Of a stretch of DNA of 64,000 nt, positions 11,260-21,632 are shown piece after piece. Position numbers and translations under genes: made by a program. The notes under the pieces are model-generated. The model was not told where the DNA came from. It saw only the letters and a list, made by a program, of their open reading frames with translations, and made no database searches. This DNA comes from Colias croceus (taxonomy: Eukaryota > Arthropoda > Insecta > Lepidoptera > Pieridae): contig NC_059553.1 in assembly GCF_905220415.1 (NCBI RefSeq), positions 7,092,501 to 7,156,500 on the forward strand. The letters run 5' to 3'. Numbering within the stretch: position 1 is the first letter of the stretch; each line of letters begins with the position of its first letter.

Positions 11260-11472
11260 AAACGTATCGCGCCGGCAGTCAGTTTGTTTTCCAACCAGCT
11301 GGTGGGCTCAGTGCGTCAAGTGTTTTTAACGAAATATTTAGAAAATATAAAGTGTACAGTGTTTCTTTTTATTTGTCAGTGTGCTAAAATAACTATTGTA
11401 TGTTTATCAACCGGCTATCACTAGTCGAATGGGAGTTTTGGATAAAAACAATGTGCAAATATCTTTCCATCG
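11260..11472 (+). other. Possible orphan first exon with promoter-like start
   Basis: A moderately GC-rich patch holds initiator-like TCAGT words (about 11279 and 11309). An ATG at 11429 opens 14 codons reading MGVLDKNNVQISFH plus two bases of the next codon, followed directly by a strong donor GTAAGTG at 11473. The context is what one expects of a first coding exon before a long intron. I do not recognise the peptide and found no partner exon, so this may be chance or a non-coding start. Confidence 0.3.
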
Positions 11473-11479
11473 GTAAGTG

Positions 11480-12247
11480 ATTTTCAGCAAATTGATAAAT
11501 ATTTATGTTTTAAACCTATTTGAAGGTTTTATCAAGCGCTTTTTTGTAATTTTATGTTGTAACTGTAACATTTACCCACTTTATGGGGTTGTGGAATATA
11601 AAATAATGAAATTATTTTTAAAAAACGTCACAATAATATCACGTTTGGCATTTTGTTTACCACCGTAGTGTTGTAACACATCTAGCGTATATTATCTATT
11701 TATGACAAAAAATCTATTTCATATTAACGTTGATTTATTTATTTTGTTTCTTAAATCAGATTTATATGTAGTTGTTGTTGCAAATAATAGATGTAAATTT
11801 TTTACCGCAGGAAAATAAAACATACCACGTGGTTGTTTTATTTGCCTTATGTGTTTTAGTTTTCGTTTGTTGTTTATTAATTTCTCTTTCAGATTATTAA
11901 TAAATTCATTTTGTTTTAGATTTCCAGAGCTAAATAAAAAATGGGTATAAAACATGAGACATGAGTTGATTGGACGCCGCCACAATTTGCTATATTGTGT
12001 TCACAGCATTTCGAGCCTGCGTGTTATCAAGATGGATAAACTAGAAGAATTGTGCAATCTTACGCTTACGTTTTTTTTTTGTTCCTGTAGTTAGATAATA
12101 AATACATTTGATTAAAGAGAGTGAATTTTTATTTTGAAAATTTTTACACATAAGTTACTTTAAATGTGTAACTATGTGAAAATTAAACGGTTAATTAAAT
12201 GACAGTTCTCATAGATGAGAAACTACTATTGAAATACATACTTAATA
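11480..12247. other. Non-coding AT-rich region
   Basis: Short open frames only and no recognisable domain. If the candidate exon ending at 11472 is real, this is intronic. Confidence 0.4.
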
Positions 12248-12412
12248 TACATGCGTTTTCAAAGAAAAACCCGCATAGTTCCCATTCCTGTTGGATTTAC
12301 GGGATCAAAAGTAATTTTTCCAAATTTCATTGTAATCGGTTTAGTAGTATTCGCGTGAAAGAGTAACAAACATTCATCCTCACAAACTTTCGCTTTATTA
12401 GTAGGATGTTAG
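12248..12412 (-). mobile_element. Helitron-like fragment (reverse)
   Basis: Reading on the - strand, the segment runs from a TCCTACTAATAAAGCGAAAG-like start through TTTGTTACTCTTTCACGC and a block homologous to GGGAACTATGCGGG. The same words occur at 12572-12740, 40960-41155 and 56547-56790. Confidence 0.6.
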
Positions 12413-12571
12413 GAAAATGTTTTCATTAAGACTGTCTTTTTATTAACTTGTTAAAATGCTGCATGATTCCTTCATGCTGACTGTGCCTTTCTCCTCACTC
12501 CTTTAACTTTATCATCATTTCCTTCTTTATTTTAAATTACATTTCAAGTTTTAAGATTTCTTTTATAATAT

Positions 12572-12740
12572 ACTAGCTTTCCGCCCGCGTTTTTAAAGAA
12601 AATCCTGCACAGTTCCCGTTCACGTGGGATTTCCGGGATAAAACCTAACCTATGTGTGTATGTACAAAATTTCATTGTAATCGGTTCCGCAGTGAAAGAA
12701 TAACATCCATTCTCGCATAATTTCGCATTTATTATATACA
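12572..12740 (-). mobile_element. Helitron-like element (reverse), CTAGT end
   Basis: On the - strand it ends CGCGGGCGGAAAGCTAGT and contains GGGAACTGTGCAGG and CCGATTACAATGAAATTT. It is a non-autonomous copy with no coding content. Confidence 0.65.
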
Positions 12741-13058
12741 AATAATGTATTCAACTGAAATTAATTATAAGTTTTGTTTTTTTTATTTATTATTTCACGA
12801 AACCGTAAATGCAAAATACATTCACGATTTTATCGATTGAAGCACATCCATCACTATCACCTTCTATCTATCTAAATACGTACCTATAGTAAAAATGGTG
12901 CCATGACTATGTTGAAACGTAGCTTGTTGTCTATAGCTGTCTCATTCTTTCATACGACGTTTTCTTTAGATAGAGAGAAACAAATATATGTAAATTGTAT
13001 ACGCTCGATACAAGTACTCTATAGGTTTATTGCTCTGTAAGCTTCTTGGAAAGGCTTA

Positions 13059-13230
13059 GGCCCCGTTTCCACCTGCAAGTAAACTTCTGCGAGAACTGTC
13101 CGACAGTCTGTCTGACAGCAACTTGCACGTCTACTTGCAGGTGGAAACGCGGAATTAGACTTGCAAGTTGCTGTCAGACAGACTGTCGGACATTTCTCGC
13201 GGAAGTTTTCTTGCAGGTGGAAACGGGGCC
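13059..13230. mobile_element. 172-bp palindromic MITE with TTA target duplication
   Basis: Almost the whole element is one inverted repeat. It starts GGCCCCGTTTCCACCTGCAA and ends with its reverse complement, and the inner arms share TGTCTGACAGCAACTTGCA. TTA lies on both sides (13056-13058 and 13231-13233), as for PIF/Harbinger-type elements. The open frames on both strands are symmetric by-products. Confidence 0.85.
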
Positions 13231-13330
13231 TTAGAGTCATAGAGTAATTTATTATATACGGGTAACTATAGTTCTCGATGAGAGTACACACTTCATTCAA
13301 TATTGCATTCTGCGCAGGCCCCTGACAGCC

Positions 13331-15127
13331 TAGTTTCATAATGGCTAGTTGTGGCGCTGCATTACTTCCTGTTCTTTTTTTCTTTTTTTTTCTACTTGTT
13401 CCTGTCTACGGCGCCATTTTGAGAAGCCATGTTATGACAATTGACATTTATTTGAATTTTTGATACGATATACCTTCTACTAGTCTCTAAAGTGTTCTAC
13501 TGTAAATACCTAAGTGCTAAATTTGCCATGGGACTATCAAAGTGTTGTGTCGGTGGTTGCACCGCAACCAATGCGACGAATCGGCTTTTTTGTTTTCCGC
13601 AGAAATCAGAATGATAATTTCAGGAACCTGTGGATGTCCTTTCTGGTGCCCACTAATTATGTAAATAGCTGATATTTGGTAAGACAGGTTTCATGGCTCC
13701 AAACAAATACTTTGACATACTTTACATACCTTCTATTTGTGTTTGAATTATATTTTTAAATGTTACATAATATGTATTTACTTGTTACAGTACAAAATGC
13801 TCTGAGTGATCACAATTATCACAAAGTGGAATCAGATGAGAATGAAAATGTTACAGATAATATTATGTTGGTCATTGGAAGGGCAGGTATGTAATATGCA
13901 CTCAAATTTTTAGATGAGATTAGCGTGTTCAAACAAACAAACAAACTCTTCAGCTTTATAATATTAGTATAATATATAGTATAGATTTATATAAGTTCTT
14001 TGGTTTTAGGTGATGATTATCATGAACATCCATCATGCATTACAGCTATTCCAGTTGTTATGAAAAGACCTACAGGTATGTGATTTATGATAGTTTATAG
14101 TTGATAAATCCATGTTTGTAAATTTTACTAAGTTTTTTATTCATGTTCTCAGATTTTACTATAAAGCTGTTTTTAAGAGAATTCCATTAGCTGTTATTAG
14201 ATTCAAAGTTTCATATGTATGTAATGTGTGTAGGTACTTTATATTTAATATTAACAATAAAAACTATGTGTTTCCAAGATTTTAATTTCTTACAAATATT
14301 TTTAATTTTAGATAACATTCACACGGGCAGCAGTAGCAGTGTGGCTACTACAGCGGAAGTTGTGGAGTTCTTCGACGATTTATTTGATAGCGTAAATTGT
14401 TATCCTGGAGGCGCAACAAAAGGGAAAATGAGAAAAGCAGTAAAAATAAACTCTTGCAAATGCTGCTCTTGCAAAAAAAATTGCATGAAGAGCTTTACTA
14501 GTAAATCTACAGAGGATAATATTTATTCTTACATGCGCCAAAGAGAATATAAACTTTTAAAAAATAGTAATTTAGTTTATCCAAGTTCCAAACTTCTAGT
14601 GTTGTACAGGGAAGCAAGTTGTTTAAACATAATTATTTAAACGATAACTGTATCCAAAACGAAATTGGGGCAAATTTAAGAGAAAAAATTCAAGATTTGG
14701 AGTTTTCCTGGTAAGGGTGTCAGAAAACACACAATATGTGTTTAAAAAAAATGTTTTTACATATATTGTTACGCTTCATGTCCATAACTGGAGCAATATT
14801 ATAAATAAAATTTTAAAGGGAGCTATAGAGGAGAGATATGTGCAAAAAATGGCAGGAATCCATAAAATTGCTTTTATGAAATATAAAACAAATAAATTAA
14901 GAAAAAGGGCATTAAATAAATAAACATTGAAAACGAAATCTGTTTTATTTTTAATATTCGCAATAATAATGCTTGGAAGTCACGTAGTATCTAGTACGTA
15001 GTATTTTTATCGATACAATGGGCACCTCACTAAAGTATCGATAGATATCGAACTGGTAGGCAACACTACTTTTTACTGTCAAAATTGGTAAGGCTACAGC
15101 AGCGCCACAACTGGCCAACTGAAACTA
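13331..15127 (+). mobile_element. P-element-like transposon with 30-bp TIRs
   Basis: Left end 13331-13360 and right end 15099-15127 are imperfect inverted repeats of about 30 bp, sharing TAGTTTCA and AGTTGTGGCGCTGC. The length of the repeats is that of P-element TIRs. Inside lie a THAP-type start and three further exons containing a motif typical of P/THAP9-like transposases. The flanking 8 bp do not match (TGACAGCC against TGGAAAAC), so no target duplication is seen. The element ends 59 bp before the homology with BTB copy 1 begins. Confidence 0.6.
13528..14640 (+). pseudogene. THAP / P-transposase-like gene, truncated and broken in exon 1
   Basis: The ATG at 13528 opens a THAP-like zinc-finger start (CCVGGC near residue 6, then RLFCFP). 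The frame then hits a stop. One base out of phase, the sequence continues as RNLWMSFLVPTNY, so exon 1 has a frameshift. Three later exons splice in one open frame: 13791-13886, 14010-14075 and 14312-14640, all with AG and GT borders and matching phases. The last exon carries VVEFFDDLFDSVN followed by KGKMRKAV, a pattern I associate with P-element/THAP9-like transposases just after the coiled-coil region. The catalytic and GTP-binding parts expected downstream are missing, and the frame ends after a cysteine-rich stretch. It is either a decayed transposase or a domesticated remnant. The open exons 2-4 are notable. Confidence 0.5.
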
Positions 15128-15279
15128 TGGAAAACATCACTGTCGCATCTGTTACGTAGTAACTAATACTTAATCTGTGATTCTGCGTATTATAAGTGAT
15201 TATAATTTACTCTGTGCGTTCGGCTTAATCACAGCCGTTTAACAACATTCGTCGCTCTTCATCCGACATAATAAATAAC

Positions 15280-16164
15280 ATGGAATGTAAAAACTTAGTA
15301 CAACGAGGTAATACCCTTCAAGTTGAAATAGGTGTCAACATTAATGGTAGTGGTGGTACATTCAATTTCGAAAGTCCTAAGTACATTATCAGTGACCTTT
15401 GTGTCTTCCAATTAAAATTAGTATGTTTTATAGAAATAATTATTAATGGCTGCTTGAATCAATACAAAAATTTGATTTTCATAAAATTCGTAAAACGGCG
15501 AGAAGAGGATAATTTTAAATACAATATCAAATTCACCAGCCGTGCATTGGAAATTATTAACAAAAAATTTACAAGTGACGATGGAAATTGGCATTTAATT
15601 TATTATAACAAGAAAGATAGATCATATACCATTGATGTTTCAATTGTAATGGACATTCTACCGCCTGCTACTGCTACTCTTGCATATTTTCTGCATAAGG
15701 ACAGGGATTTCATTGATTTTGAGTTAAGAGGTGAAGATGGATCAGTACACATGCATAAAGCTGTACTTGCCGCTTCCAGTCCAGTTTTACATAGGATGTT
15801 AGGTGGCACTTGGAAGGAGAGCACTGAAGGCCTTGTAGATGTGCCCGGCACGACCAAAACCACACTGGAAGCTTTTAAAGACTATTTATATTTGCATTCT
15901 TTACCTGACACTGGTTTGGAACATTTGCTCCTTCTTGCTTCTTATTATATGATGCCAGATTTAGAAGAATTATGTGTGCATAAGCTGGTGGACTGTCTAA
16001 GAGCTGAAAATGCATGTGATTTGCTAGAGTTTGCTGCAAAACATAAGATGACAAGACTTTTAATTGCAATACTGGAGTCTGTTCAGAATGGGGAGGTCAG
16101 TGTTGAAGATATGAGGGAACATTTTATGAATGAGGTTAAAAATAAAATAGAGAATATGCACTAA
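15280..16164 (+). CDS. BTB/POZ domain protein, speckle-type (SPOP/TDPOZ-like), copy 2
   Basis: The product is 294 residues from a single exon and paralogous to the gene at 3587. From about residue 145 onward the two are nearly identical, covering DRDFIDFELRG, HMHKAVLAASSP, the BTB core and the BACK-like tail AENACDLLEFAAKHK. In the first 130 residues they differ strongly: after a shared MECKNLVQRGNTLQVEI start, one has a Tyr/Pro-rich insert and this one a Gly-rich stretch, and lengths differ. This copy keeps a longer C-terminus (after MREHFM it adds NEVKNKIENMH). CUL3 adaptor function is inferred from the family. The MATH-like part cannot be confirmed. The promoter side is close to a P-like transposon. 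Confidence 0.85.
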   Translation: MECKNLVQRGNTLQVEIGVNINGSGGTFNFESPKYIISDLCVFQLKLVCFIEIIINGCLNQYKNLIFIKFVKRREEDNFKYNIKFTSRALEIINKKFTSDDGNWHLIYYNKKDRSYTIDVSIVMDILPPATATLAYFLHKDRDFIDFELRGEDGSVHMHKAVLAASSPVLHRMLGGTWKESTEGLVDVPGTTKTTLEAFKDYLYLHSLPDTGLEHLLLLASYYMMPDLEELCVHKLVDCLRAENACDLLEFAAKHKMTRLLIAILESVQNGEVSVEDMREHFMNEVKNKIENMH

Positions 16165-16504
16165 CAAAAACAAGATGGAGTAACTTTCTATAGTAATTTT
16201 CTGATTTTCAAAAATTCGTAACTCAAAAACTAAAAGTTTCCTTGGTGTGAAATTTCAGATTTGGGTTCCATAGGACAATAGCTAACCGCAAAAAAATTGA
16301 CGACTCTCAACTCCACGCCCTATAATGTACAGTTTAGCCTAATATATTTTCATGTAAGAATAAATACATAAGTAAATAACTCATTTTTGTACCATGGACC
16401 TAAACTTAAAACGTCTTATGTATTTAATGTATGGGTAAAGTGGAAAGAAAAGTGTGAGCATTTTTTTTTTTATTGTATCAAAATGATAAAACACAATAAA
16501 TATA

Positions 16505-18175
16505 AGGTCAGGTGGGGTAAGAGGAACATATTTCATTTTCAGTAAAATATTTTGACTGCTAGGAACAACATTTATAGCTTTTTAAGATGTTTGAAACACA
16601 CAGAACTTACCTTTATGTATTAGCTTCCCGTAGGCTAAATGTCATTACTCTAATAACAGTTCTTACGAAGATATTGACATTAATGTCAAGATTGAGTAAT
16701 CGTTCCTCTTCCCCCTTACAAGGGGTAAGAGGGACAGTCATTGTATTTCCTAAGATTGGAGTTTGAATTAAAATATTCGTTACTAAATGTTCGTTAATTT
16801 GTAGGTAGAATGTCTTTGGTCAATATTAGATCTTAATGTCGATGAAATAAGGTATAATTTGGAATAAAAAACATGAATACATCAATTCGGGGTAAGAGGG
16901 ACATACAGGTTCGATCAGGGGTGGCAAACTAAAAAGAAGTCGACAAGTTAGACTGCTATTTTTATTTAATCATATAAACTATGTGATATGAGATCAACAT
17001 TGCGATTCAGTCTTTAACCCTTAATCGGCCATGACTTCAAACAAGTTTATTTTAATACATCAGTACGGGGTTATATCGAGATTAAACACTTGAGTATTAA
17101 AAAGTAAAATATTGGGTAGCTTATAGGTTTTTTTGGGATATTATTTCCCTATATCCATGAACATACATGTGGGAAATAATCTCCCACTTCACAGCCTCAT
17201 TTAATTTATCATTATCGTAACTGCTTCTATTAGATTTTCTTATATATTTTCGCGGCATGTTTTATCTTATATTCCTGCAACAGTCAAACAACAAGAAGTC
17301 AATACTTATTACAATTAAAAAGAAAGAGACGTATACAAATCGCATGAAATTTTATTTATCTATATAGGTATAATATAATAAAAAAAATGTATGCGTGTAC
17401 TAGAGTACACACGTAAGAAGTGAAACTTCTTTATGACCTTAAAAATGTCACGAGTATGGCGTAACGCAAAAATGTCACGCGTACGGCGTAACGCAAAAAT
17501 GTCACGCGTACGGCGTAACGTAAAAATGTTACACTAAATTTTTGTCCAACCCCGTTATAGAAGTTTCACTTCAAAAATATTTAAATTTTTATTTGTTTGT
17601 GATAATAATAATATGGTTTCAAAAACTAAAAGACCGATTAAAAAAAAACTTTGTTATAATAGCCCCTAGACAACACAGGCTATAAATTATAAATTATACT
17701 AAAAAATTAATCAAAATGTTGGTCACCCCTGACACGGGGGAAGAGAAACGTATGTTCCTCTTTCACCGTCAATAGTGAGCCTCTTACCCCAGCTATTGTT
17801 TTTGGAGGCTAGGATTTTCAAGCAAAAAAAACTCACATAATTAGTTGTTTCTTAACTAAAATGATTAATAAAAGAAATACTTACAGTTTTTTCCGTGTAT
17901 CACTGTATTTAAAATATTTCTAGCACTATTTTATCAACAAAATATGGGTTCGCAAAAAAACGCGCCAACTTGGTGTAAGTCGTATTCGCAACTGTCACAT
18001 TTGTTTACATTTTTTGTGACGTCTGTGCTACGTAGCGACATCTAGTCAAAACCGCTCAAACTAATTCGCCTTCACTGTTTTACCGACGGAAAGTACATAG
18101 TCATAAACGTTTCGGTTTACTAGTTATGGTCTTTAGGCCCTCTTCCCCCAATGACCCTCTTACCCCACCTGACCT
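16505..18175. mobile_element. TIR element with TA target duplication (AGGTCAGGTGGGGTAAGAGG ends)
   Basis: The 20-bp inverted ends AGGTCAGGTGGGGTAAGAGG lie on each side with TA flanks (16503-16504 and 18176-18177). The empty site is visible in BTB copy 1 near 4706 (AATATAATTTAAATTGG), so the borders are certain. The interior repeats GGGTAAGAGGGAC several times and carries no transposase. It contains a smaller repeat-rich block at 17395-17575. Confidence 0.9.
17395..17575. repeat. GAAGTGAAACTTC-family block with three 27-bp tandem units
   Basis: Three consecutive 27-bp units (17441-17521) start AAAAATGTCACG and contain GGCGTAACG. The ends carry AGAAGTGAAACTTCTTTATG and AGAAGTTTCACTTC in inverse orientation. 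Related blocks occur at 36616-36765, 44395-44517 and 57340-57487. Confidence 0.65.
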
Positions 18176-18398
18176 TAATTTAAATTGGTTATGATTGAAT
18201 TTTAATTACATTTCCATTATAGTAATAAAATAAATAAATAAGCAAATATAATATTGAGCAAATATTACTACATAGGTTACTTACCTACTATAAATAACAA
18301 AGTTTAGGTACCTAAGGGAGTTTAATTTTATTTCATACATATTATATAAGTACCTAATGTTTAAAAATGCTCTCTTCTTATTTTTCATAGTTAGGAAC

Positions 18399-18704
18399 CA
18401 ATGACCTATTATACTAGTAGACGCGGCATACGCCAACATCATTGCACTAAAAAACAGCGTAATTAATACATACCTACTTACTAACGCATTATCACAAATA
18501 CAGTTGTTCTCTCTTTCACTCTCACGCACGAGACATAATACATGTCTCACTCATGTACTTCGTAATAATAACTGCCGATTAAAATACAAAAAGAACGTCC
18601 AGCCACGACGCTGAATGGTGCGTGACTAAGTGAAACTCGGGCACTTACCTGAGTTTTTTCTTGCCAAAATAGAGAGCGGGTAACGTATCTAGCTCTTTTA
18701 TATA
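18399..18704. mobile_element. 306-bp insertion with 14-bp target duplication
   Basis: The insertion lies between two copies of TCATAGTTAGGAAC (18385-18398 and 18705-18718). The empty site is present once in BTB copy 1 (about 4900). A duplication of this length is typical of LINE-driven retrotransposition, so a SINE or other LINE-mobilised sequence is likely. I see no poly-A tail and no clear tRNA head, and I do not recognise the family. Confidence 0.75.
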
Positions 18705-18800
18705 TCATAGTTAGGAACTACATATTTGTATTAAACTAAGAAACTTTTATTATTAAGTATCCATTCATTTGTCTAACTATAGAATAATTTTAATAATTTA

Positions 18801-19331
18801 AGGTGAGTCGGGGTAAGTCCGGACATGGGGTAAGAACGTAAACATCAAAAATTCGGCGAATACGAGCGTATTTATTTACGATGGCAAAATTCTGTACGAC
18901 TTCATTTTGTTTTGCATCGACCTTCAGGTTCCGGGCGTCGCTCAGACGAGCCGCGCGCCTGTTAAGTGGATTTCAAAAATAATCGTCAAAAAATCATTTT
19001 AGAGCGTAAAAGATCGGATATATTTTTTTAATAGACCTTATGCTATATTCAATAGAAGTGCATTTAAAAGTATGTCCGAACTTACCCCGAAGAGTACTTT
19101 TTTACCATAGTCATAAAAAAAGTAAGTGTTGTTTTTAAACGTCTTAAAATCAGAGTTGAGTTTATAACAACAAACTTATTGTAGAACAAAGCGATGCTAA
19201 ATGAATTGTCATTTACATCAGTTTTAAGTAGTAAGTAAATCTTGAACTAGTGATGAGAAAATCGGGCTTTTGTTAAACCATTTCAAGTCAATACGTCTAA
19301 AATCCGTCCGGTCTTACCCCAACTCACTATA
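18801..19331. mobile_element. Short TIR element related to the AGGTCAGG family
   Basis: The left end AGGTGAGTCGGGGTAAGTCC pairs with a right end whose reverse complement reads AGTGAGTTGGGGTAAGACC. The ends resemble those of the 16505-18175 element (GGGGTAAG core), and the interior repeats the same words. The site is AT-rich, so TA duplication is possible but not certain. No coding content. Confidence 0.65.
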
Positions 19332-19527
19332 ACTTTTTTTTTAAGTGTTTGATAGAAAATGAAAATTAATTTAAGCGGGCGCACGCTGCAGGTACCCGCC
19401 TCGCGGGTTTTATTTGAAAGGTAGGTACGTTGGAGCAGCGCTGCGTTAAGTTGAGAATAGAGCAAAATGAACAATCTTCTAAGATGATACGTTTAATATT
19501 CAAGGCCAAATCTAAAAAAATAAAATA

Positions 19528-19669
19528 TATGTGGGGATGGTGTAAATAAAAAGCCAAATTCGCCCAATTGATTTATTTCCCAGACACCGGTTACCAAAAA
19601 TACATTTTCAACAATCCTCCATTAGGTACATTGTACCAAAAAACACACAGTCAAGTCATAGACAACATA
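19528..19669 (-). repeat. 3' LTR of the Ty3/Gypsy element (about 142 bp)
   Basis: The ends read TATGTGGGG and ACAACATA on the + strand. The same sequence recurs, split by an insertion, at 25083-25108 plus 27053-27178. On the sense strand it contains an AATAAA signal (about 19566-19572). This is short for an LTR. Confidence 0.8.
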
Positions 19670-19785
19670 GATCGTTCTACAGTCTACAGATAACATATCC
19701 ACAGATTAAATAATAGAAAAGCACAGACTAAAAATAAAAGTAGTTATGAAATACAATCTTAATTATTTATCCTATTCCCACACAG

Positions 19786-20865
19786 TCATCCTGCAGAATC
19801 GTCTGTCCCAGATGAGTCAACAGTCGCTACCCATGGCTTCATCATATCAGCTGAGCTTGAGGTTCTCAGAGGGCCTTCACCCTGACCTATCTTCCTTAAA
19901 TTATATTGTTCATTTCTCTTCTTCTCATGAACTTCATACGGGCCGAGGTATTTTGGATAAAGTTTATAGCCTTGTACAAATTGTGTCCTTTTAATCGCTA
20001 CTAAATCACCTACTTCGTAAATATTTGACTTTTTTCTATTTTTATTATAATGTTTAATATTTTCATCTTGTATATTCTGAATATTTGCTTTCGCCATCCT
20101 TCTTAGTTCTTCACGGTTGTTGTAAAAATGTTGCTGAAACTCTTCTTGTATTTTATTGTAAATATCATCATCTTTATCATTAATTTTGATTCCTGTTAAA
20201 AGTTGGAAAGGTGACATCTTTATACTATTCAAACATTTTTGCAATTTACTAATATGTTTATACCATTTTGTAGGAACAATAATGATTCTATGTATTCTCT
20301 CAACTTGACCATTCCCTCTCGGTTGACCAGTTGTGATCGTATGATGCATAATTCCTTCTTCTTCGCAGTATTCTTTAAACATGTTGGATGTAAATGAAGT
20401 ATTGCGGTCGCTTATGATTCGTTGCGGCGAGCCAAACGTCTGTTGTTGAATATTTAATTTATCTATTACTTCATTGGTGGATAGTGTCTTTGTCGGATAA
20501 ATCCATGTAAACTTTGTGAATCCATCTACAACGGTAAGAATGTATTTATAATTTTTATTGGTGGATGTCAACGGTCCTAAATGATCAATATGGTAAGTAG
20601 ACAATGGTGAATCACCTTTATCTATTACATGTAGAAATCCCTCCTTCTTTCCTCTTTTATTTGAATTAAGTATACATTCCACGCAATTATCAATGTTTGT
20701 TTTAATCTTTTCCTTTAAATTCTCTATATAATAATTTCTATTTATTAATTCCTCAGTCTTAACACAACCAAAATGTCCGTTTTCATGATGTTTTCTTATA
20801 ATTTCATTTTGCATTTTCTTAGGTACAACCATTAATTTATTTCCATCCTTAATCTTCCATAACAT
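19786..20865 (-). pseudogene. Ty3/Gypsy integrase
   Basis: A 359-codon open frame. The N-terminal zinc-binding part has HHENGHFG with CVEC about 35 residues later. The core has DDE-type motifs YHIDHLGPL, ISDRNTSFTS and GNGQVERIHR. A GPY/F-type motif (PKYLGPYEV) lies in the C-terminal part. In life this enzyme inserts the reverse-transcribed copy into the genome. It was the 3' part of a pol polyprotein. This part is still open, but it is cut off from the RNase H part by a frameshift between 20866 and 21098. Confidence 0.88.
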
Positions 20866-21097
20866 TCCATTCTCTAATACATAGTCATCATAAGATTCCT
20901 TTTCTAATACTTTCTTTATTAGTTTTATTTGCAGATCATCATCTTGAGCTCTTCGCAGGCGTGCTGCGGTATCAGTAAGTACAATTATATTATATGCTTT
21001 ATAGGCTGTCGGCTGAGAGCATCTGCATGTTTCATCCTTGCTGCAGGCCGATGTTCAATCGTGTAGTCATATTCTTCAAGTAAGAGTGCCCAGCGAG

Positions 21098-21463
21098 CTA
21101 CTCTCGGAGGTAAGTCTTTTTCTGCAATGTCATAGTCAAGGCGGAGCAGTCTGTAACAATTTTAAATTTAATACCTAGCAAGTATACTCTAAACTTTTTA
21201 ACAGCTTCAACTAATATTTCTAAATAATAACTGTGATACTTTTTTTCAGTAGCGGATGTCTTCTTGCTCATGTAGTAAACGGGATGCATCTTATTATCTA
21301 TTAAACTCCTTTGCAACAATACAGCACCATATCCTTCAGCACTTGCATCTGTGTGCAGTTCTGTTTCTAAATTCGGATCATAAATCTTCAAGACTGGAGA
21401 TTGACATAAAATAAACTTTAATTTCTGAAATGCTTTTTCACAGTAAGTTAAAATTAAAAACAT
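21098..21463 (-). pseudogene. Ty3/Gypsy RNase H
   Basis: About 120 codons. The motifs LHTDASAEGYGAVL, YYLEILVEAVKKFR and VTDCSALT carry the acidic residues expected of the RNase H active site. The fragment is joined to reverse transcriptase by a frameshifted stretch at 21464-21632. Confidence 0.8.
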
Positions 21464-21632
21464 TACCTTTCTTTAGTAAATCAGTCAGAGGTTTTGCTAT
21501 TAATGAATAATCCTTTATAAATTTTCTAAAATAACCTGTTAGTCCGAGGAAACTTTGAAGTGACTTTATATTGTTAGGAGTCTGAAAATGTTCTACAGCG
21601 GCAATTTTCTCCACTGAAGGTTTAATTTCACC

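Larger units (their letters stand above)
15186..18795 (+). repeat. Duplicated segment, copy 2 (BTB gene with flanks and insertions)
   Basis: Collinear with 3470-4985. Relative to copy 1 it has a 1671-bp TA-target element at 16505-18175 and a 306-bp insertion at 18399-18704. The stretch just after the stop (about 16160-16330) is unrelated to copy 1. Confidence 0.85.

Noticed and set aside
13019..13339. Open frames of 62-106 codons on both strands
   Set aside because: They fall on the palindromic 172-bp MITE at 13059-13230 and mirror each other.
14717..14923. 68-codon open frame near the right end of the P-like element
   Set aside because: It is not in phase with the spliced exons and shows no transposase motif. 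It may be the decayed 3' part of the gene, but this cannot be supported.
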